DNA of 64,000 nt from Anthracocystis setariae (lineage: Eukaryota; Basidiomycota; Ustilaginomycetes; Ustilaginales; Ustilaginaceae), in the NCBI GenBank assembly GCA_928724745.1, contig CAKMXJ010000018.1, forward strand, positions 62,001 to 126,000, read 5' to 3'. The stretch's first letter is position 1. Each line of letters begins with the position of its first letter. Made by a program: the position numbers and the translations under genes. The notes below the pieces were generated by a model. It was not told the origin of the DNA and ran no database searches. It saw only the letters and a list, made by a program, of their open reading frames with translations. Shown here one piece after another: positions 50,076-60,637 of the stretch.

Positions 50076-52694
50076 TTAGTAAATGTTCCAACTCTTCCTC
50101 CACTTCAAACCATGATGAATTTTAATATCCCCCCTAAACCCAAAGCTATTCGCACTGAACCACCAAAACGTCCCAGCCACCGCGGTCACCGCGATCACGA
50201 AAACCGCATTCTTCACACCCTCCCCCAACGACCTCCTCTGTCTCCCACCCCACCTATACACCGCCGTCGTAGACCTCCACACGAAATGATCCATCAAATG
50301 CGCCAACATCAACACGGCAAAGTACAAAATCGGCAGATAGTGATGCAAATAACACACCCTCGCCATGACCAAAAATGGCAGATAGTGAAGTGCCCACCCG
50401 AACGCGGCGATCTTGCCGACGTACACGAAATGCGCCCAATCCGTCGGCGACAGATCCTGAATGCGTCGCTGCCGTCGCATCATATAGTACAACCACGTCA
50501 ACGCAAACGCAAACAACGACACCGAAGACGCCCACCAGATCACCGGATTGCCGAGCAGGTAGAACTTGATCGAGTTGGCATCCCACGAGTTCATCCGAAG
50601 TCCGTTCCACAGGAACGGCCAGTCGAACGGTTTGCTCGCCAGGATGTCTTCCTTGTCCGCGTCCGGGATCAGCGCGTTGTTCGACGTCATCATCGCCACG
50701 TTCAGGTGGATAAAGTCGCGAAGGAAGGGCGATCGGTACAGACGGTCATCGCCAGGCGGCAGACGATCGTTCCAGTGGTTCTCGATGTTCCACCATGTGT
50801 GTTCGTCTCGAGGGTTGTTCTCCTTGTCACACGACACCTCAACCTGCTTCCAACCCCACTGAGGCAGCACAGCATTCGCCGCACGCAAATAGCACTTGAG
50901 GTTCTTGTGTCGCAGTCGGAACCTCGAAGTCAACGAACGCACAGGTCCACCCACGGGGACCTTGCCGTGAACCATGTCGTCCACCACCTCGACAATCCAA
51001 TGATCGTTGCCATCACCAACTTTGTCGTCACCATACCCAGAGACCTCGAGGTTCTCCTTGGTGACCGGCGCCGCGAAGTTGTGCGAGTGGATGTTGCGCT
51101 TAGTTTGATCGTGCATGAGTCGAATAACGTCGTTGTTTTTCAGCATGCGGATCGGCTCTTCCGAAGCCGAGTAGTTGGCAGGGAGCTGAGGTTCGTTCCA
51201 GGGTGGCGAGATGATGAACTCGTTGTTGTTGTCGCGGTAGTGATAGCATGTGACCTGCTGTTGCTGTGAACCGACCGGGTACGTCTGAACGTGCGAATGA
51301 AGCAATCCACCGCCGTAGCCCATGTTCTTGAGCGTGACCTTGGAGCCAAACGCAGCTTCAGGTGGTGAGAGGGCAAAGTCGTTTCCCTGAAGATGGCTCT
51401 GGAAGAGCGAGCTCATTTGCGCATCACCCGGCCCGGAGCGGCTCAGGATGAGGAAATGCGCCTTGAAGCTGGCCATGTAGATGCTAAGGGGCAGGAAGAT
51501 GAGGCAAAGAATTCGAGCACACCAGTGACGAGCATATGCGCGAACAGGCATGCGCAGATCGCCAAACTTCTCCCATAGATCCTCCACAGTGAAGACACCG
51601 ACGAGGGCAGTCACAAAGAGACCAACCCACTTGACGGATGAGACGCAACCGATGGAACAGCCGGTGAAGGTGAGCCAGAACCACCATGGCTTGGAGAAAG
51701 GTGCGTGCTTGTACTGCATAAACTTGACGAGGCCGTGCACGGTGGTGAAGGTGAAGCAGAGAAGCATTGAATCGAGCAGAATAAAGCGGGAGATGACGAG
51801 CCAACCATTGTCGAGAAGCACCATGATTGTCAACAGATGACGAGTGCGCCAATTCCAGTTGAGGCCCCCACTCGTGAACCACGCAAGGGGCACCATGGCA
51901 ACTCCAAACATGGCGAGAATAACCCTCATTCCAATGTAATTGACATCAGCGGGATACACCTCACCGGACTTGAACTCGAATTGACCACGATACCCGCTGA
52001 CCAAGCCGGCAAGGCCCACCAGCATCTTTCCAAGAGGAGGGTGAACATCAAAGTAAAACTCCTGCTTGAGATAATGCGAGCCGAATTTTCCGAAATGCGC
52101 TTCGTCCCAAACCACGACGTTGCTGGCACCGATGCGCCAAAGACGAGTGAGGAGCGAAAGGATGGTATAAATGAGACCGATGACTTCCTCCTGCTGTAGC
52201 GTCCACCAAACGATATCGTAGTTGGGCTTGCGTCGCTGCTTTTCGACGGGGATGAGGTGTGCGTACTTGTTGACCTTTGTACTCTGGTTTTGCGTGGGGG
52301 GAGCGAAGCCAGCCTCCTGCGCTTTCAACGCTGCCGAGTCGGATCCAGTTTGGGAATCCGAGCCTGGATTGTCGGAAGAATATGGATCGAAGCCGGCTGC
52401 AAAGCGACGATTTCCTGCTGGATTCGTCATGCTGCGTGGTGAATCCGGACTCAAAAATGAGCTGTTGGGAGGAGAGTGGGTGGGAAGAAGAGCCTCTTGG
52501 TTATCAATATAGCGTTTGCGGTATGGCGGAGGCGGACCGTGGTGGCAAGATTCGAGATGGGTCGCTTCAGACGCTGATGAGGAATAACCTGTGGTGTAGA
52601 ACTGAGAATTGGCGGACGGAGCGGCTTCTTGACCCAGGTCGATGGCAGCGTAGGAAGATCTCTTTTGGGCGTCAGTGCGCGAGACAGGAAGCAT
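50076..52694 (-). CDS. PMT2: Protein O-mannosyltransferase, PMT2 subfamily
   Basis: An 872-residue ER membrane enzyme that transfers mannose from dolichyl-phosphate-mannose to Ser/Thr of secretory proteins. The catalytic Asp-Glu pair is in VVWDEAHFGKFGSHYL (Asp197-Glu198), followed by FYFDVHPPLGKMLVGLAG. A lumenal MIR region (about 380-570) has LLHSHVQTYPVGSQQQQVTC and WEVSGYGD-like blocks. VVWDEAHFGKFGS and GSQQQQVTCYHYRDNNNEF are of Pmt2 type, not Pmt4. About ten membrane spans flank the MIR loop. Start at ATG 52694 (MLPVSRTDAQ); the frame opens at a TTG nine codons earlier. Smut Pmt proteins matter for plant infection (Pmt4) and viability, from general knowledge. Confidence 0.93.
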   Translation of the reverse strand: MLPVSRTDAQKRSSYAAIDLGQEAAPSANSQFYTTGYSSSASEATHLESCHHGPPPPYRKRYIDNQEALLPTHSPPNSSFLSPDSPRSMTNPAGNRRFAAGFDPYSSDNPGSDSQTGSDSAALKAQEAGFAPPTQNQSTKVNKYAHLIPVEKQRRKPNYDIVWWTLQQEEVIGLIYTILSLLTRLWRIGASNVVVWDEAHFGKFGSHYLKQEFYFDVHPPLGKMLVGLAGLVSGYRGQFEFKSGEVYPADVNYIGMRVILAMFGVAMVPLAWFTSGGLNWNWRTRHLLTIMVLLDNGWLVISRFILLDSMLLCFTFTTVHGLVKFMQYKHAPFSKPWWFWLTFTGCSIGCVSSVKWVGLFVTALVGVFTVEDLWEKFGDLRMPVRAYARHWCARILCLIFLPLSIYMASFKAHFLILSRSGPGDAQMSSLFQSHLQGNDFALSPPEAAFGSKVTLKNMGYGGGLLHSHVQTYPVGSQQQQVTCYHYRDNNNEFIISPPWNEPQLPANYSASEEPIRMLKNNDVIRLMHDQTKRNIHSHNFAAPVTKENLEVSGYGDDKVGDGNDHWIVEVVDDMVHGKVPVGGPVRSLTSRFRLRHKNLKCYLRAANAVLPQWGWKQVEVSCDKENNPRDEHTWWNIENHWNDRLPPGDDRLYRSPFLRDFIHLNVAMMTSNNALIPDADKEDILASKPFDWPFLWNGLRMNSWDANSIKFYLLGNPVIWWASSVSLFAFALTWLYYMMRRQRRIQDLSPTDWAHFVYVGKIAAFGWALHYLPFLVMARVCYLHHYLPILYFAVLMLAHLMDHFVWRSTTAVYRWGGRQRRSLGEGVKNAVFVIAVTAVAGTFWWFSANSFGFRGDIKIHHGLKWRKSWNIY

Positions 52695-53733
52695 GGAGAG
52701 GAGCTTTGAGGCGCGTTCCAAGGTGGGTTGGTTGAGTTGAATCGCCTCTATGTGCCTTGATAAGAAACAAGTAGAATGAAGCTGCTGCAGGCTATGTAAA
52801 CGGGTGGAGCTGTTGCAGATCGCAAGGACGAAAATGGAGATGGAGGGTTAGTTCCGGACAGGCTGAGAGAGATGAGGATGATGATGATGATGAGGAGGAG
52901 GAGGAGGAGGAGGAGGAGCTGAGTTGCCAAACTTACATCAGAGTCCACTCGCAATCGCTGCTTGGACCTGCGGATCACCTTGCAAATGCTGTGATGATCA
53001 AGAGGGAGAAGGCAGTGCTCTGGTCGGAAGGCAAGCGATGACGTGGGAAAGACCAACACTTTCTCTCTTTCCGTTGGCTGGTCGCTTGGATACCGAGAGC
53101 GCGGCTGGGAAAGTGTGAGCGTAAGTGTGCCCGCTGTCGCTGCTGCTGGTTCGCAAGCACCGACCGAGCCAACAACGAAGATCCCGGCGCGCTTAAAGTG
53201 CCAAGCTGGTCCAAGCACATTCAACCCTTTCAAAAAATCACAATTTCACCTCGTTCGGCGACGACATGCACGGCTACAAGCAATCAATATTAATCCGTTC
53301 TCTCGGCGTCGTTCCGTACAGGGCTTTTTGAGCCTTTCGTCGGCTGTTCCGCTCAGACCACCTCCCTGAGGAGACCCAGCTGGACAGAGGAACCAGACAA
53401 TTACGTCCGGCTTTGATTGAGCAACGCTCAAACAGAGACTCATCCCAAAAAAGAAGCCGTATAATACAGTAATTATTTGTCGTCTCAAATCTGCACAATG
53501 CTGTGCAGACGCGGCGCGCCTTTCCTTCTCGTTACGTTCCGGATGCGTGGCTTTTCAGTGGATTACTTTGTTACGCCTCGTCAACTGACAATAAAAAGGA
53601 CGGTGCCCGTGGCCGCCTTGAGCGGTGACGACAATTGCACGCTGTGCGCACGTCCACTGTTTCCATCTCCACCTGTCAAATCTTTCTTCTCCTTGCGCCT
53701 CACCACCATATCCTCATCTCCCCATATCACCAG
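52695..53733. other. Divergent intergenic region PMT2 / GET2
   Basis: 1.04 kb. A GATGAT/GAGGAG trinucleotide tract lies at about 52872-52918. A further AT-rich block is at 53270-53300. No gene supported. Confidence 0.6.
52872..52918. repeat. (GAT)n(GAG)n microsatellite
   Basis: GAT units followed by about eight GAG units, upstream of PMT2. Confidence 0.85.
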
Positions 53734-54927
53734 ATGTCGGACAGGCCTACCACTCCTGATACAGCACCATCCGCAGCAGCAGCAGCAGCAGCAGCCGAGC
53801 CAGCAGCTGAGCCAGCCGTCGATGCCGCCGAAGCTGCGCGTCTGAAGCGCGAAGCCCGTAAGGCTCGCATCCTTAGCAAAGGCTCGGACCGTCTTGCTCG
53901 CATAACCAACACTGGCCGTGGCGAAGGCGCCTCCGCCTATCTTAACGATACTGCACCGACTCCACCCCGTACTACTATCACCTCTACAATCGCATCGACG
54001 GCAGCAGCGAGGGCCGACGACGATGACCCGCTCGAGGTCGACATTTCTTCGCTCCCGAGGATGCCGCAGGGTGAGGAGGCTACCAACCCATTCGCCATGT
54101 TCGGCGGAGCACCGGGCGCAGCAGGACAGCAGAATCCAATGGAAGCTCTCATGGCCATGATGCAAGGCGGTCCAGGAGGTCCAGGTGGTCCAGGCGGTGC
54201 CGGAGGTCAGCCCGATATGTCCGGCCTCCCTCCTCAACTGGCCGCTATGATGCAACAGTTGGGTGGAGGCGCTGGACCCGGCGGACCTGGAGCCGCTAAC
54301 GTCGCAACCACCACCACAACTCAACGCAAACCTCTGTCCGAGCGAGCATTTGACCTCCTCCAAGCCATCCTCGTCCTTGCTCTCGCTGTGCTCGCCGCCA
54401 AATCGTCCCTTTTCGACCTGGACCGGTCCTCGGCTGTCCCCGACTCGGTCAAGGACGCCCTCGACGGCACCGCCCTCACCTCTTCCACCACATCCACGCT
54501 CCAACGCTGGGCGAGACTCGGCTATCAAAAGCCCTCTCCTCTCGAATGGACTGCGTCTTCCATCTCTAGCACCTCTTCGATCCTCTCGTCATTCACTTTC
54601 CTCCCACCAGGGTTTGCTGCTTTGCCCCTCTTCTACATCTTCCTATCGCTCGAAATCCTGCTGCAAGCCATTCGCATCGTCATCTTCTCGCGCAAGACCC
54701 CTGCACCGCCAAGCATGCTCAGCACCCTCTCCATGATGCTCCCCATCCCCAACCTCCACATGGCCATCAAGCTCATTTCCAAATACTTGGCGCTCCTCAA
54801 TGCCTTTGTCAACGACGTTTCGCTCTTGGTGTTCGTCTTCGGCGCAGCAGTGCTCTGGTCCGGTTACGAGCTCGGTGGAGTCGGTATGTTGGATGCAAAC
54901 CTCGCCGGTAGTCATGACGAGTTGTAG
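53734..54927 (+). CDS. GET2: Get2-like receptor subunit of the GET pathway
   Basis: A 397-residue protein from ATG 53734. After an Ala-rich stretch comes the positively charged helix LKREARKARILSKGSDRLAR (about 35-54), the Get3-binding RERR-type motif of Get2/CAML proteins. The middle is low-complexity (Gly/Pro/Met-rich, PGGPGGPGG). Three hydrophobic helices near the C-terminus (about 205-225, 285-310 with PLFYIFLSLEILLQAIRI, and 360-380 with SLLVFVFGAAVLWSGYEL) match Get2 topology. Get1/Get2 receive tail-anchored proteins from Get3 at the ER. The identification rests on the N-terminal motif and topology. The stop lies 90 bases from that of convergent HID1. Confidence 0.8.
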   Translation: MSDRPTTPDTAPSAAAAAAAAEPAAEPAVDAAEAARLKREARKARILSKGSDRLARITNTGRGEGASAYLNDTAPTPPRTTITSTIASTAAARADDDDPLEVDISSLPRMPQGEEATNPFAMFGGAPGAAGQQNPMEALMAMMQGGPGGPGGPGGAGGQPDMSGLPPQLAAMMQQLGGGAGPGGPGAANVATTTTTQRKPLSERAFDLLQAILVLALAVLAAKSSLFDLDRSSAVPDSVKDALDGTALTSSTTSTLQRWARLGYQKPSPLEWTASSISSTSSILSSFTFLPPGFAALPLFYIFLSLEILLQAIRIVIFSRKTPAPPSMLSTLSMMLPIPNLHMAIKLISKYLALLNAFVNDVSLLVFVFGAAVLWSGYELGGVGMLDANLAGSHDEL

Positions 54928-55017
54928 TTTCACGTTGATACCATATGTGCCATATCGAGACGTTTCTCGTTCATAGAGATTGATCAAGTGTACGTGTCCA
55001 AGAAGCGTGACTGTGGT

Positions 55018-57969
55018 CTACTGAGTAGCAGGGGCAGTTTCCGACGCCGGAGTCCTGTCCGAGCCAGCGATGGAAGTCCTTCTCGAGGCATCCGCAATTC
55101 TAACCCCAGTCTGAGTCTGACCACTGTTCCCGCGCATCTCTCCTCCCCTCTCATGGATCCTGAACAATCGGACTTCAGTATCGCTCCATAGACCAAACGG
55201 CAGCAACGCCGACACGTAAATTGTGCCCCAAATGTAGCTTCTCAACCAGACCACGGCCTGTTCCGTCCACTGCCATCCCCTTGCGTGAATCCCACCTTCC
55301 GGGGGTGGAAGGTAATCCTTCATCTCCTGTTCGCGCAAGAACGCGAGCACGCGAGCGTCCGTGTCGCCACCAGTGATCTCCTGACTCCCAGCCCTGATGC
55401 TACCTCCAGCAGCGATGCGCTCGACCTCCGGAAGCAACTTGTCAATCACCAACCTTGGCGTGCGCAACGGCAGACCAGGGCGCCACGACGAAACCCAATC
55501 CTGGGTCGGCTGGAATCCATGCTTACCGATATACTGCGCTGCCGCCTCCTCCACCACCTCGAGCGAGTACTTGGACAGCTCCCCTTCCCACTCGACCCGA
55601 TTGTGCCTATCCGTAGAGGAAGTCGAGATGCGTCGCATCTTCCCCTTATCCACCGCTGACGGCTGACCCCCCTCATCCATCGCCTCTGCGCCAGCTTCCG
55701 GCGCGGGTGGAAGCGGTGGCTTCTCCAACCTCGGCGCATTCTCAAACCAATCCCTAGTATCCGTACCCACCGCTCTCCTCCTCTTCCACACTTCCTCCAC
55801 CCCCTTCCTCAGCGAGAAGCTCTCCAGCCCTTCGATCAGCTGTCTCGCCAACAACAACGAATACACCAAGTTGACGTTGGCATTATATCCAAACGTCAAC
55901 ACCGCATTGATCGTCTCCAACACGTAGAACAGCAACCTCGGATTACCTTCATCCGCCAGCAAAAACGCAGGCTGCGAAAACGACCGCAACAGATGAATCA
56001 TCCGACTCGAAGCCGTGATCGACAACGACCGCCATGCTGGAGCCGTATTGCTCAACGAAATCACCAGCGGCACATACAATGACGCCAACTGGCCTTTGGT
56101 CGTAGCGACCAACGAGTACACTCCCTGGACCAGGTAGTCGATGGCCGTATTGCCACCCAACAACCCCAACCTGTTTGGAAGCTGTACCCTGGCGGCACTC
56201 CCCGGCTTGGCCAGGTTGGTTGCAAACGTCCGCTCGCTCGACACATCCTGCAGGATGAACGCACACAACCTCACCAACCCCTGCAACGCCACATTGTCCT
56301 TGTACGTCAACGAAAAATAGAGCAGGATCGTCAAGAGCTCCGGTGCCCTCTTGGCATCATCCAGCACAAACAGCCGGAACTTGTGGTTGTGCTCCAGCAA
56401 TCTCCACAGCAGAACCAAACGTTCGGCAACCTGGCTCAGCTGCCAGCTCGTCTCGGCTGCTCTCCTGCCCTGGCCTCCCGTCGGGATGGGGATAGCGAGG
56501 ATCTGAATCGTCGAGCTGATGTGTTCGTGGAAGGATTTCGAGAGACCGGTCCACATGAAATCGAAATCAGCCGTGCGGTGGAGCTTGCCGAGGTAGAAGC
56601 GGAAGACATTGCGACCACCTGGTCCTGGCAGGGGTCGGCCTACGGTGCTGAGGCTGACAGTGTCGCCTTCTCCAGGCAGCGGCGCATCGTAGGTGAGCAG
56701 CACGTCGAGAATCTGCAGCGACATGGTCACCAGACTGGTGCGCACTTCATCATTCGATCCGCCGACGAGCCCGCTGACACTGGGAAGACCCAACCATGCT
56801 GCGGTCGAGTTGCGCGCGTTGGTAACGCTGGTGTTGATGAGACTGCACAGGAGCGGCAACGTGATGCTTCTGTCCAGATCTTGGACCGCAAACTTGAGAG
56901 CGGGGTCAACGACCGTGTTCTGCTCGTGGGCGGGAATGTAGATGCTTTTCGAGAGAAGAACGAGCAGCAGTCGCAGAACTTCCACCCGGTTGGAAACGTG
57001 GAAGCGTGTAGTGCCTGGTAGGTCAACCGAGCTTCCAACGCCGGCTTCCCAGATAGAGTAGTTGATGCGCCGAGCCAAAGCAGAGCGGCCCGCCTCTTCA
57101 AGTTGATCCTCGGTCCAGGGCAAGGTAAAACCCGAGCAAAAGAGCAAGTCGACGGTGAGCCTAACGAGTCGTTCACCGAGCGCAACTGGGATGGACTCAT
57201 CGTCCACCGGAGTAGTCTTGTCGCCGTCCTTGGTCTCTTGATCGGACGGAGCGAGTGGGTGATCTGAAACCTCTTTCTTGCCTTCTGCATCGCTTTCCTC
57301 TTCATCCTCATCATCAATGACGAACTGCGCCGCAGTATCGAGCTTGTCCGCTTCTCCACCTGAGGTTGCGCCTTGGCTTTTCGATGGAGCTTGTGATGGA
57401 GCAGAGTCGGCATATGCCTCGGGTGCCTGCGACCATAGAGCGTCCGTCTCGAACGAGGCATCGTCCGATTCCATCACGGCAGGGAGCGTTCTGGTGAGAA
57501 TCCGAACAACGTTGAGTGCCTCCTTGACCCGATCTCTCTTCGGCGACCCTGGCGCGTCCTGGTTCGATTCGAAGCCCATCAATGTGGCACCTGGCACCTT
57601 CCATTTCGAGACGTCCGCCATGCCAGTCAGTCTCGACGTGAGACCATCTCGAGTCGAGCCAGAAGGTCCAGTTGGTGGAGGCTCGAACAACGGATCCAAC
57701 AGCAGACTCTCGAGGTGAGCGGTCATGACCCTAACGAGGGTGACGACGTTTTCGGGCGCATCCCTGCGGGCTCGTCTGAGATCGGCGAGCGATAGCAGCG
57801 AGAACACGTCTGTGGGTGTATCGAGCTGAAGGAAGCGAGACCAGTACTTTGAATCATGATAAGGGATGTGTCGTTCCGAGTAGAGACGTGCGATGCCGTC
57901 TTGCTGAGAAAGTTTGAAATCGATCTTGCTTGAACTGCCAAAGATGAGCTTCTTTGGCAGTGAGAACAT
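55018..57969 (-). CDS. HID1: HID1-family Golgi protein
   Basis: A 983-residue protein from ATG 57969 (MFSLPKKLIFGSSSKIDFKL). Near residues 45-75, FWD-like YWSRFLQLDTPTDVFSLLSL and DLRRARRDAPENVVTLVRVM match the N-terminus of HID-1/Dymeclin-like proteins; LVRLTVDLLFCSGFTLP, RNSTAAWLGLPSVSGLVGGS and FLFNYNANVNLVY-type helices continue the family pattern. An acidic insert lies near 235-280. HID-1 proteins associate with the medial/trans-Golgi and act in sorting (dense-core granules in animals; the S. pombe homologue Ftp105 recruits Ubp5). The first in-frame codon upstream is TTG; ATG 57969 is used. Divergent from TFB1. Confidence 0.85.
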   Translation of the reverse strand: MFSLPKKLIFGSSSKIDFKLSQQDGIARLYSERHIPYHDSKYWSRFLQLDTPTDVFSLLSLADLRRARRDAPENVVTLVRVMTAHLESLLLDPLFEPPPTGPSGSTRDGLTSRLTGMADVSKWKVPGATLMGFESNQDAPGSPKRDRVKEALNVVRILTRTLPAVMESDDASFETDALWSQAPEAYADSAPSQAPSKSQGATSGGEADKLDTAAQFVIDDEDEEESDAEGKKEVSDHPLAPSDQETKDGDKTTPVDDESIPVALGERLVRLTVDLLFCSGFTLPWTEDQLEEAGRSALARRINYSIWEAGVGSSVDLPGTTRFHVSNRVEVLRLLLVLLSKSIYIPAHEQNTVVDPALKFAVQDLDRSITLPLLCSLINTSVTNARNSTAAWLGLPSVSGLVGGSNDEVRTSLVTMSLQILDVLLTYDAPLPGEGDTVSLSTVGRPLPGPGGRNVFRFYLGKLHRTADFDFMWTGLSKSFHEHISSTIQILAIPIPTGGQGRRAAETSWQLSQVAERLVLLWRLLEHNHKFRLFVLDDAKRAPELLTILLYFSLTYKDNVALQGLVRLCAFILQDVSSERTFATNLAKPGSAARVQLPNRLGLLGGNTAIDYLVQGVYSLVATTKGQLASLYVPLVISLSNTAPAWRSLSITASSRMIHLLRSFSQPAFLLADEGNPRLLFYVLETINAVLTFGYNANVNLVYSLLLARQLIEGLESFSLRKGVEEVWKRRRAVGTDTRDWFENAPRLEKPPLPPAPEAGAEAMDEGGQPSAVDKGKMRRISTSSTDRHNRVEWEGELSKYSLEVVEEAAAQYIGKHGFQPTQDWVSSWRPGLPLRTPRLVIDKLLPEVERIAAGGSIRAGSQEITGGDTDARVLAFLREQEMKDYLPPPEGGIHARGWQWTEQAVVWLRSYIWGTIYVSALLPFGLWSDTEVRLFRIHERGGEMRGNSGQTQTGVRIADASRRTSIAGSDRTPASETAPATQ

Positions 57970-58475
57970 CGTTTCTTCGCTTTCCGTTCGAGACCGACCT
58001 GCGATGCTGAGATCTCGAAGCGGTCGAATGGGCAGCAATGGTGGTAGCTAACAGCGAAGGGGTCAACTCAGGGTTCAGTGTTGGAAGAGGCATTTGACAG
58101 CTGTGGATGCCACAGCCTTCTGAACCGCCATACAGAGTATAGAGCCTTAAATTCGAGAGTCGGCCTGTGCACAAGGGCAACACGCTCACAAAGCGCTGTC
58201 GGCTCGCCCGATTGGGTGTCAATCGACTTTTCGGCCCTCCCTCCTCCACACGAAGCAAAGCGATTTTCTCAAGTCACACTCAACGACATCAGCTCAGCGT
58301 TCCTTGTTTCTACACCAATCACCTCTATCAGCCCGGCTGATCCGACCTCGATTGTCATCCTCACTCATCCGTGCCGTGCCGTGCCGTGCCGAATAGATAG
58401 GGGCGTCCAATCGAGGCGGCTCTCAACTAAGCCATCACAACGAGAGCGCGCCAACACCATCTCGATTCGGCCATC
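57970..58475. other. Divergent intergenic region HID1 / TFB1
   Basis: 506 bases. Four tandem GTGCC units at 58371-58390 lie about 85 bases before the TFB1 ATG. No gene seen. Confidence 0.6.
58371..58390. repeat. (GTGCC)4 microsatellite
   Basis: Four perfect GTGCC units in the TFB1 leader or promoter. Confidence 0.85.
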
Positions 58476-60536
58476 ATGTCGGCGTCCTCTTCCACATCCT
58501 ACATGCATGCCGCCGTTGCATTTAACAAAGTGCCCGGTACGCTCTCGCTCCAGTCCGACCAGACCGTAAGATGGATACCCTCGTCTGCTTCTTCGGGAGT
58601 CAGCTCGTTCTCTATCCGATTTTCCGACATTGCTGGCCTGCAAACCTCGAAAGCCGGTGCAGCCACCATCGCGTTGATGCTCGTCCTCGCCAATGCGGTT
58701 CAAATCGCTTCGAAACCCAAGGTACTCCTCGTCTTCAACGCGGCTCAGCAGACTGCACTCGATGACCGCGAAAAGTTCAAGAACGAGCTCGCAGCCGCCG
58801 TCGCCAAGAATCGTATCAATGCCGATGGCTCTGCATCTGCCACACCGCTCGCATCAGTCCCCGGTTCTCCAGCTCCCGCCGCCGCATCATCACCTGCGCC
58901 GTCAACGCGTGCTGCCACTCCAGACAACAGAACAGCCACACCAACACTCGCAGCCACGGCATCTGCTTCTCCCCTCAAACGTCCGCGGCCAAAAGACCTC
59001 CCGGCGCCTAAAACCGACATCGAACTGCGCATCGCGGTCATCAAATCCAACGCACAGCTGCGTGCGCTGCACAAAGACATTGTCATCTCGGGTCAGATGT
59101 CGGATGCCGAGTTCTGGTCGCATCCTTCGCGTCAGCGACTTCTGCGCGCCGAAAGGGCCAAATTGGAGCAGCGCGCCGGTCGAAACGCACGCCTCGCCGA
59201 TCCTAAACCCACCCCGAACGAGGCCGGCGAACTGAAACTCTCGATCACGCCCGAACTTATCCGCGACCTGTTTGAACAGTTCCCCATCGTCGCCAAGGCG
59301 TACGAGGACAACGTGCCTTCCAAGATGGACGAAGGCACGTTTTGGACGCGCTACTTCCAGAGTAAATTGTACCACCGGTTGAGAACGAGTGCGAGGAGTG
59401 CGGCGAGTGAGCATATCGTGCAGGACGATCCGATCTTTGACCAGTATTTGGAGGAGGAGGATAATGGGTTGGAGCCGAGAAGGAGGTTTAATCCGCACGA
59501 TCGGTTGTTGGATCTGGAGGCGACTGAGCAGGATCATGGCGAGACGGGGAATGAGAAGGATTGGACGATGCGCGCTGGGGCGGAGAGGAGGACGTTGCCG
59601 TTGATGAGGCGGTTCAATGACCATTCGCAGAGTTTGCTCGATTCGGCGTTGGGCGATCAGGAGGAGGAGGAGCAGCGTCGGAAGAGGAGGAGGATCGTAG
59701 GTGGGGTTGGGGAGGAGTATGCTCCTGGTACGACGATCCCGGGTTCGGCGGTGGAAAGTGGTAATCTGCCCAAAGTTGGAGGCGGTAATGCCGACGATGA
59801 TGATGATGATGAAGCGGCGGCGGATTCGGTTGACTGGATCAAGAACCACTACTACAAGGAGATTGTGATCGAGGAGCTGGAAGAGACGGCGAGGAGCGAT
59901 AAGGTGCGGCTCAATATGGCCAACTTGGAAGGCTATCTGACGGGATCGGGAAATTCGGATTCGGTGGATGCATCTCGGTCGGGGATGGGTTCGAAATCGT
60001 TTACCAAGATGCAATCTTCGTTCGAGGTGGTGCCTACTTCGATGGTTGAGTATTTGGAGTATGTTTCGCGGTTTAACTCGAGTGTTGATGGTGCGTCGAT
60101 TGCGTTGGGGAGTTTCAAGCCTGATGCAAAGGGCAGTGAGGTGGCGATGGGGCGGATGTTGGGGAATTTGCGTTCGCGATCCACTCCTCGTGGTGGTATG
60201 GGAGAGATCAACTCACTTCCCGAACCGGTTCACAAGGCGGTCGCATCACTTCATGCTAGTACTACAGAGTTCCTCCGTCAATTCTGGAACGCAATCGCTC
60301 CCCCTCCCCCCGACACCCTCCTCAACCCCAAAACCCCATTCCCAACTACCAACATAGCCTCCAAAATGGCAACAAACCTAGCATCCTTCCCCGACAAATT
60401 AGACCACCTCCTCAACACAACCATCACAGGCCTAGACCAACAACTCGAAGACAAAATCACCTCCCTCCTCAACCCAACCTCCACAGCCGTCCACCGTGCC
60501 CTAGCCATCGCCAGATCCAAACACCTCATCACCTAA
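58476..60536 (+). CDS. TFB1: TFIIH core subunit p62/Tfb1
   Basis: A 686-residue protein. Residues 1-110 are the PH-like domain (VPGTLSLQSDQTVRWIPSSA, VLLVFNAAQQTALDDREKFK) that contacts activators, TFIIE and Rad4/XPC. Two BSD domains follow (about 180-220 and 245-310: SDAEFWSHPSRQRLLR and MDEGTFWTRYFQSKLYHRLR). The C-terminal half holds an acidic stretch and helical segments (SVDWIKNHYYKEIVIEELEE, VEYLEYVSRFNSSV, ATTEFLRQFWNAIAP) typical for p62. TFIIH opens promoter DNA and acts in nucleotide excision repair. Convergent with the CDKN3-like gene, 101 bases apart. Confidence 0.92.
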   Translation: MSASSSTSYMHAAVAFNKVPGTLSLQSDQTVRWIPSSASSGVSSFSIRFSDIAGLQTSKAGAATIALMLVLANAVQIASKPKVLLVFNAAQQTALDDREKFKNELAAAVAKNRINADGSASATPLASVPGSPAPAAASSPAPSTRAATPDNRTATPTLAATASASPLKRPRPKDLPAPKTDIELRIAVIKSNAQLRALHKDIVISGQMSDAEFWSHPSRQRLLRAERAKLEQRAGRNARLADPKPTPNEAGELKLSITPELIRDLFEQFPIVAKAYEDNVPSKMDEGTFWTRYFQSKLYHRLRTSARSAASEHIVQDDPIFDQYLEEEDNGLEPRRRFNPHDRLLDLEATEQDHGETGNEKDWTMRAGAERRTLPLMRRFNDHSQSLLDSALGDQEEEEQRRKRRRIVGGVGEEYAPGTTIPGSAVESGNLPKVGGGNADDDDDDEAAADSVDWIKNHYYKEIVIEELEETARSDKVRLNMANLEGYLTGSGNSDSVDASRSGMGSKSFTKMQSSFEVVPTSMVEYLEYVSRFNSSVDGASIALGSFKPDAKGSEVAMGRMLGNLRSRSTPRGGMGEINSLPEPVHKAVASLHASTTEFLRQFWNAIAPPPPDTLLNPKTPFPTTNIASKMATNLASFPDKLDHLLNTTITGLDQQLEDKITSLLNPTSTAVHRALAIARSKHLIT

Positions 60537-60637
60537 CCCCAAACAATAACAAAGCAGATTGCACACTCAAAAACTTCGTGTCCAGTTCAAAGTGATAGTG
60601 ATAAGATCAACGAATCCGCTTGTTGGGGTCGCCTTTT

